Below are positions 31,901-35,405 of a stretch of DNA of 35,405 nt, in pieces. Under the pieces are notes generated by a model. That model had not been told where the DNA came from. It worked only from the letters and a program-made list of their open reading frames with translations, and searched no databases. Numbering within the stretch: position 1 is the first letter of the stretch; the number at the start of each line of letters is the position of its first letter. This DNA comes from Aquincola sp. Its GTDB lineage: Bacteria > Pseudomonadota > Gammaproteobacteria > Burkholderiales > Burkholderiaceae_C. The stretch spans positions 1 to 35,405 of the forward strand of contig JALHQP010000026.1 of the NCBI GenBank assembly GCA_022841885.1. The letters run 5' to 3'. The position numbers and the translations under genes are program-made.

Positions 31901-32086
31901 GGCCTGCACGACCATGGCGCGGAAGGTGAACGGCGGGTCCTCGTCCTGACCGAGCTGGAAGTAGGCCGCGAATCCGAGTACCAGCAGCACGGCCATCAGG
32001 TAGCGCGTCAGCGCCGGATGGTCGAGCGCCCAGCGCGAGATGTTGAAGCGGCTCGGCTCGGCCGCCGACGACGGGGTGGCTTGCAT
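28958..32086 (-). CDS. RND efflux transporter permease subunit
   Basis: A 1042-aa inner-membrane proton-driven exporter of the AcrB/HAE-like RND superfamily. It has the first transmembrane helix near residue 30, a large periplasmic loop with GQDEDPPFTFRAMVVQAFWPGAT, and the central bundle with the paired aspartates in GLLVDDAIIAVEMM that serve proton relay. A second periplasmic loop and the C-terminal bundle with ALAGMIMRNSVILIDQIEQD follow. A longer frame begins at 32146, but MQATPSSAAEP at 32086 has GAGGGGG at 6 bases. It lies 10 bases after the adaptor gene. No outer-membrane channel gene accompanies it. Substrate unknown; sequence style suggests organic compounds rather than heavy metals. 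Confidence 0.94.
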   Translation of the reverse strand: MQATPSSAAEPSRFNISRWALDHPALTRYLMAVLLVLGFAAYFQLGQDEDPPFTFRAMVVQAFWPGATAEQMAEQVTSKIERALQDVPYSDVLRSYTKPGESLTILQLKDSSPPKEVTGVWYQARKKVGDMRSSLPAGVVGPVFNDDFGDVYGTIVALSADGFSDEELREHADRVRDRLLRVKDVAKVDIFGAQPEKLFVEISHKRLATLGLDFNQVIAQLSAQNAVEGAGQMNAGSENLQVRIGGQFRSVRELEQFPIRGVNTATGQATQLRLADIGTVVRGTIDPPQVKVRHQGKPVIALGVSMTKGGDIIALGEALRVETKAIQAALPVGIEMSLVQDQPTAVSRSVGEFVKVLIEAIVVVLAVSFIALGLHTKPFRIDIWPGLVVGITIPLVLAITFVVMYYWGVGLHKISLGSLIIALGLLVDDAIIAVEMMVRKLEEGYDKVRAATFAYEITSMPMLTGTLITAAGFLPIGLARSSVGEYTFAIFAVTTAALVISWVVSVYFVPYLGAWLLKTKSHLHSGEAVHELFDTPFYSRFRAAVNWCVQHRWITIGVTVLTFALGVVGMGRVQQQFFPDSSRPELLVDLWLPEGATVQESEALAKRFEQRIAKEEGVASVTTWIGSGVPRFYLPLDQTFQNSNVSQSIVLPKDLGTRETLRKQLPALLATEFPEARGRVKLLPNGPPVPYPVQFRVTGPDVPGVRAWADEAKAILRANPHMRGVNDNWNERVKVLRLVVDQDKARALGVTSQGIAVAARTVLSGSTVGQFREGDKLIDIVLRQPADERNAITDLATAYLPTASGRSIPLSQIAKTEFTWEPGVIWREGRKFAVTVQGDVAEGLQGPTVTTQVWPELQKLKARMPQGYEIEIAGAVAEASKGQGSIAVGVPVMLFIMFTLLVLQLQSASRAFLVVLTAPLGIAGVAGALLLLNRPFGFVALLGFIALAGMIMRNSVILIDQIEQDRKKGVPAWDAIVESAVRRFRPIVLTAAAAVLAMIPLSRSVFWGPMAVAIMGGLIVATALTLLALPAMYAAWFRVRRE

Positions 32087-32096
32087 GCGAGCCCCC

Positions 32097-33209
32097 TCAG
32101 CGTGCGGCAGCCACGCCGGAGGCGTCCGACGCGAGCACCGGGGCACCGTACAGGCTCACCTTCTGGCCCGGCGTCAGCGTGTGCGCGCCGGCGCTGACCA
32201 CTGCCTGGCCGGCCTCGAGGCCGCCGCCGACGAGCACCATGTTGCCCTCGGCACCGGCCACCACGATCGGTTGCGCGCGCACGGTCATCGTCGTCTTGTC
32301 CAGCAGCCAGACGCTGGACTTGCCCTGCTGCTCGAACACCGCCGCCAGCGGCAGCTTGAAGCTGCCGGCCACCGGCGGCACGGCCAGGCTGACCGTGGCG
32401 GTCTGTCCCAGGCGCACCGGCGCGCGGCCGACGTCGGCCTTGACCGCAAACGTGCGCGTCACCGGATCGGCGGCGGCCGCCACCTCGCGCACCGTGGCCG
32501 GCACGCTCGTCTCGCTGCCCCACAGCTTCACCTGCAAGGCACCCGCCTTGCCGAGCAGCGCGCGCATCGTCGTCGCGTGTTGCTCGGGCACCGCGAACAC
32601 CACGTCGCGCGGCCCGTCGTGCGCGAGGCGCAGCACCGGCGCCCCCGCCGTGAGCACCGCACCAGGTTCGGCGTCGACCGCCGTCACGACACCCGCCACG
32701 TCAGCCACCAGATTGCCGTAACGCGTCTGGTTGCCCTGCACGCCGGCCTGAGCCTGGGCCTGCTCCCACTGCGCCTGCGTCGCCTTGAACGTGCTCTCGC
32801 GACGCTCGAGTTCGGCCTCGCTGATGAAGCCCTGTGCGCGCAGGTCCTTGAAGCGCTTGAAGTCGGCCGCGGCCTGGTCTGCATTGACGCGCGCGGCCTG
32901 CAGCGCCGAGCGCGCGGCGTCCTGGCCCAGCCGCAAGTCCTGCGGGTCCAGGCTGGCAAGCAGCTGGCCGGGCTTGACGCTGTCCCCGACGTCGACCGGG
33001 CGCCGCACCATCAGCCCGGGCACGCGAAACGACAGGCGCGACTCGGTGCGCGCCCGCACCTCGCCGGCATAGTCGATGCTCCAGCCGTTGGCCTGGGCGC
33101 CGACGGTCAAAGTGCGCACGGCGCGCACCGGCTCGGGGGCAGGCGCCGGGCGCGAGCAGGCGGCCAGCAAGGCCAGGGGCAGAAGCCAGGCGAGACGGGG
33201 CACGGGCAT
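32097..33209 (-). CDS. RND efflux periplasmic adaptor (membrane fusion protein), lipoprotein
   Basis: A 370-aa adaptor linking the RND permease to an outer-membrane channel. The N-terminus MPVPRLAWLLPLALLAAC is a lipoprotein signal with lipobox L-A-A-C. Then come the biotinyl-lipoyl-like half (YAGEVRARTESRLSFRVPGLM, RRPVDVGDSVKPGQLLASLDP), an alpha-hairpin coiled coil (about residues 90-150), the second lipoyl half (VTAVDAEPGAVLTAGAPVLRLA) and a beta-barrel domain with PVTRTFAVKADV and RLGQTATVSL. An open frame extends upstream to 33296 through the operator, which is not coding. Same operon as the permease. Confidence 0.94.
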   Translation of the reverse strand: MPVPRLAWLLPLALLAACSRPAPAPEPVRAVRTLTVGAQANGWSIDYAGEVRARTESRLSFRVPGLMVRRPVDVGDSVKPGQLLASLDPQDLRLGQDAARSALQAARVNADQAAADFKRFKDLRAQGFISEAELERRESTFKATQAQWEQAQAQAGVQGNQTRYGNLVADVAGVVTAVDAEPGAVLTAGAPVLRLAHDGPRDVVFAVPEQHATTMRALLGKAGALQVKLWGSETSVPATVREVAAAADPVTRTFAVKADVGRAPVRLGQTATVSLAVPPVAGSFKLPLAAVFEQQGKSSVWLLDKTTMTVRAQPIVVAGAEGNMVLVGGGLEAGQAVVSAGAHTLTPGQKVSLYGAPVLASDASGVAAAR

Positions 33210-33256
33210 GGAACGGGACCTTTCGACACACAACGGGCCAATGCTCAGCGGATGAG

Positions 33257-33278
33257 TTACTGACTGACTGGTCAGTAA
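33257..33278. promoter_or_regulatory. TetR-type operator of the RND efflux operon
   Basis: TTACTGAC-TGACTG-GTCAGTAA is a perfect inverted repeat with 8-base arms. Because ACTG is tandemly repeated on one side, a second nested palindrome ACTGAC-TG-GTCAGT (33263-33276) exists. It abuts the -10 element and covers the expected start site, the classical position for repression. No TetR gene is in the window. Confidence 0.7.
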
Positions 33279-33306
33279 TATAGGTGTCAGCACCAACGGC
33301 TGTCAA
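33277..33306 (-). promoter_or_regulatory. Near-consensus promoter of the RND efflux operon
   Basis: On the minus strand a perfect TTGACA (-35, 33301-33306), an 18-base spacer and TATATT (-10, 33277-33282, 5 of 6) are seen, with transcription expected near 33270, about 60 bases before the adaptor ATG. Such a strong promoter suggests the operon is kept off by the adjacent operator. Confidence 0.75.
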
Positions 33307-33316
33307 TCGCCTCGCG

Positions 33317-34204
33317 ATGGACTGCGGTGCGCCATGGACAATCGCGCCCGTGGGCGTGAATCACTACGAAAACTTTCCGGTGGCGTCGTGGCTGTGCCCG
33401 CCGGCGCTGCGCCCGGCGGTGGCGGCGATCTATCACTTTGCGCGCACGGCTGACGACATCGCCGACGAGGGGCACGCGCTGCCGGCCCAGCGGCTGGCGA
33501 CGCTGGACGCCTACGAGCAGGCCTTGCAGGCCGCCGCCCGCGGCGAGCCCGGCGCCGACTGGCCCGAGGTGTTCGTGCCGCTGGCGCGCGAAATCACCCA
33601 CCACGCCCTGCCGGTGCCGCTGCTGGCCGACCTGCTGTCCGCCTTCCGACAGGACACCGGCAACCCGCTCTACCCGGACCGCGCCGCCCTGCTCGACTAC
33701 TGCGCGCGCTCGGCCAACCCGGTAGGCCGCCTGCTGTTGCACCTGGCCGGCGTGCGCGACACCGACGCGCTGCGCCAGTCCGACGCGATCTGCACCGCCC
33801 TGCAACTGATCAACTTCTGGCAGGACCTGTCGGTCGACCTGCCGCGCCGCCGCTGCTATGTGACAAGGGCTGACGCCCAGTGCCACGGCCTGGCCCTGCC
33901 CCTGTCGGCACCCGACCGCGCCGCCACCCGTGCGCTGATCGCCGAACTCGTCGCCTGGGCGCGCAGCACCATGCTGGCGGGTGCGCCACTGGTGCATCGG
34001 CTGCCCGGGCGCTTCGGCTGGGAGCTGCGCCTGGTCGTTCAGGGCGGGCTGCGCGTGCTCGACAAGATCGAGGCACGCGACTGCAATGTGCTGCAGCACC
34101 GCGTGCGCATCGAAGCGGTCGACGCGCCGCGCCTGCTGTGGCGCGCGCTCTGGATGCCGCGCTCCGCCGCCACGCCGCGATGGGCCGACGGAGCCGCGCG
34201 ATGA
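33317..34204 (+). CDS. hpnC: Squalene synthase-like protein HpnC
   Basis: About 295 aa, of the trans-isoprenyl diphosphate synthase head-to-head (squalene/phytoene synthase) fold. In the three-protein bacterial route HpnD makes presqualene diphosphate from farnesyl diphosphate, HpnC turns it into hydroxysqualene and HpnE reduces that to squalene. The HpnC hallmarks are VNHYENFPVASWLCPP near the N-terminus, the first Asp-rich motif ARTADDIADEG, and the second ALQLINFWQDLSVDLPRRRCYV. The start is uncertain: ATG 33317 is used here, with GTG 33350 or 33356 just before the conserved block and GTG 33284 as alternatives; none has a strong ribosome binding site. It diverges from the RND operon and overlaps hpnD by 4 bases. 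Confidence 0.92.
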   Translation: MDCGAPWTIAPVGVNHYENFPVASWLCPPALRPAVAAIYHFARTADDIADEGHALPAQRLATLDAYEQALQAAARGEPGADWPEVFVPLAREITHHALPVPLLADLLSAFRQDTGNPLYPDRAALLDYCARSANPVGRLLLHLAGVRDTDALRQSDAICTALQLINFWQDLSVDLPRRRCYVTRADAQCHGLALPLSAPDRAATRALIAELVAWARSTMLAGAPLVHRLPGRFGWELRLVVQGGLRVLDKIEARDCNVLQHRVRIEAVDAPRLLWRALWMPRSAATPRWADGAAR

Positions 34205-35049
34205 CCCCGGCCCAGTACGTCGAGGACAAGGCCGCCAGGAGCGGTTCGTCGTTCTACTACGCGTTCCGCTTCCTCGCACCCGAGCCGCGCGCGACGATCA
34301 CCGCCTTCTACGCCTTCTGCCGCGAGGTCGACGACGTGGTCGACGAGGTGCACGACCCCGGCGTGGCCGCCACCAAGCTGGCCTGGTGGCGTGCCGAGGT
34401 CGCGCGTGCCTTTGGCGGCGCGCCGACCCATCCGGTGACGCAGGCGCTGTTGCCGCATGCGGCCTCGCACGGCATCGAGGCGCGTCACCTGCTGGCGGTG
34501 ATCGAGGGCTGCGAGATGGACCTGCAGCAGAACCGCTATCTCGACTTCGTGGCGCTGCAGCGCTACTGCCACCTGGTGGCCGGCGTGGTCGGCGAGGTGG
34601 CGGCCAACATCTTCGGCCGCAGCGACGAGCGCACGGTGGTCTATGCGCACAAGCTGGGGCTGGCGATGCAGCTGACCAACATCATCCGCGACGTCGGCGA
34701 CGATGCGCGGCGCGGCCGCATCTACCTGCCGGTCGACGAGCTGCAGCGCTTCGACGTCAAGGCGCACGAGCTGCTGCAGCGCCAGGCGCCCTGGGGCTAC
34801 AGCGAGCGCTTCACGGGTCTGATGAAGTTCCAGGCCGAACGCGCGCACCGCACCTATGACGAGGCCTTCGCGCTGCTGCCGGCCGCCGACCGGCGCACGC
34901 AGCGTCCTGGCCTGGCCATGGCGCAGATCTACCGCACCCTGCTGCGCGAGATCGAGGCCGACGGCTTCCAGGTGCTGCACCAGCGCGTGTCGCTGACCCC
35001 CCTGCGCAAGGTGTGGATCGCGATGTGCACCCACTGGCGCGAGCGTTGA
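34201..35049 (+). CDS. hpnD: Presqualene diphosphate synthase HpnD
   Basis: A 282-aa squalene/phytoene synthase-family enzyme that condenses two farnesyl diphosphates to presqualene diphosphate. It starts MTPAQYVEDKAARSGSSFYYAFRFL. The first Asp-rich motif is in FYAFCREVDDVVDEV; the second is AMQLTNIIRDVGDDARRGRIYLP. EGCEMDL and YCHLVAGVVGEV are also family blocks. Its ATG overlaps the hpnC TGA, and its own TGA overlaps the TTG of hpnE, so the three are translationally coupled. Phytoene synthase (crtB) is the alternative family member, but the hpnC/hpnE neighbours settle the call. Confidence 0.95.
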   Translation: MTPAQYVEDKAARSGSSFYYAFRFLAPEPRATITAFYAFCREVDDVVDEVHDPGVAATKLAWWRAEVARAFGGAPTHPVTQALLPHAASHGIEARHLLAVIEGCEMDLQQNRYLDFVALQRYCHLVAGVVGEVAANIFGRSDERTVVYAHKLGLAMQLTNIIRDVGDDARRGRIYLPVDELQRFDVKAHELLQRQAPWGYSERFTGLMKFQAERAHRTYDEAFALLPAADRRTQRPGLAMAQIYRTLLREIEADGFQVLHQRVSLTPLRKVWIAMCTHWRER

Positions 35050-35405
35050 GCGCCGCGTCGCGTCGCACGCTGGCCGTGGTGGGCGGCGGCTGGGCCGGCC
35101 TGGCCGCCGCCGTGCGCGCCACCGAAGCCGGCCACGCGGTCACGCTGTTCGAGATGGCCGCGCAGCCCGGTGGCCGTGCGCGCGAGGTGCTGCACCACGG
35201 CGTGCCGCTGGACAACGGCCAGCACATCCTGATCGGCGCCTACCGCGAGACGCTGGCGCTGATGCGCCGCGTCGGCGCCGACCCCGATGCGCTGTTCGAG
35301 CGCCGGCCCCTGGCGCTGGTCGATCCCGCCGGGCGCGGGCTGCGCCTGCCACCCGGCCCGGCCGTGCCCGCCTTCGTGCGTGGCGTGCTCGCGGCACGGC
35401 ATTGG
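35046..35405 (+). CDS. hpnE: Squalene-associated FAD-dependent desaturase HpnE (partial, N-terminal part)
   Basis: The first 120 residues of an FAD-dependent amine oxidase/phytoene desaturase-like enzyme that reduces hydroxysqualene to squalene. Reading from a TTG start that overlaps the hpnD stop (TTGA), it begins MSAASRRTLAVVGGGWAGLAAA, which contains the dinucleotide-binding GGGWAG motif. FEMAAQPGGRAR follows, then LDNGQHILIGAYRETLALM, a block typical of HpnE. The start codon is chosen because the frame is in register with the 4-base overlap; GTG at 35076 would cut into the Rossmann strand. The gene continues past the window. Confidence 0.9.
   Translation, partial: MSAASRRTLAVVGGGWAGLAAAVRATEAGHAVTLFEMAAQPGGRAREVLHHGVPLDNGQHILIGAYRETLALMRRVGADPDALFERRPLALVDPAGRGLRLPPGPAVPAFVRGVLAARHW

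Noticed and set aside
28838-32197. A 1119-codon plus-strand frame opposite the RND permease
   Set aside because: His/Arg/Asp-rich antisense shadow; it also runs through tRNA-Leu, and the permease on the other strand is clear.

Overview
The window comes from a high-GC betaproteobacterium. Gene content and a leader resembling the Burkholderiales sucA RNA point to the order Burkholderiales, probably near the Rubrivivax/Leptothrix/Methylibium group; the genus is inference. It is mostly chromosomal core metabolism. I see no insertion sequence, prophage, CRISPR array or rRNA. No gene-free stretch exceeds about 260 bases.

Layout. (1) 1-3500, minus: the 2-oxoglutarate dehydrogenase operon odhA-odhB (odhB runs off the left edge), with a structured 5' leader. 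(2) 3585-8647: a small Cys-cluster protein on plus, then on minus an electron-transfer/acyl-CoA oxidation operon read etfB-etfA-acyl-CoA dehydrogenase-nitronate monooxygenase-like oxidoreductase-small lipoprotein. Two different palindromes precede etfB, one LiuR-like and one of TetR-operator type. (3) 8647-10525: a UMF1-type MFS transporter, tRNA-Leu(UAA) and a small orphan lipoprotein. (4) 10553-20365: a myo-inositol catabolism locus. SDR-iolR-iolG run leftward and iolC(fused to DUF2090)-iolD-iolE-iolB-iolA/mmsA run rightward, from a shared region with two IolR-like inverted repeats 30 bp apart. Together they convert myo-inositol through inosose, diketo-inositol, 5-deoxy-glucuronate and 2-deoxy-5-keto-gluconate (phosphate) to acetyl-CoA and dihydroxyacetone phosphate. 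(5) 20399-22533, minus: a two-gene unit encoding a zinc-ribbon single-pass membrane protein and an orphan TAXI-type periplasmic binding protein. Both proteins end in the same C-x9-C tail; this is the most novel-looking item. (6) 22704-28890, minus: the protein quality-control cluster tig-clpP-clpX-lon flanked by tRNA-Leu(UAG) upstream and tRNA-Gly(GCC)/tRNA-Cys(GCA) downstream. (7) 28958-33306, minus: an RND efflux adaptor and permease pair behind a near-consensus promoter with a TetR-type operator but no local regulator. (8) 33317-35405, plus: hpnC-hpnD-hpnE for squalene (hopanoid precursor) synthesis, with 4-bp overlaps; hpnE starts with TTG and runs off the right edge.

Tightly overlapping stop/start codons are common (iolC/D, iolD/E, hpnC/D, hpnD/E, nitronate monooxygenase/lipoprotein), which suggests translational coupling. 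All function calls come from reading motifs and gene order; no database search was run.
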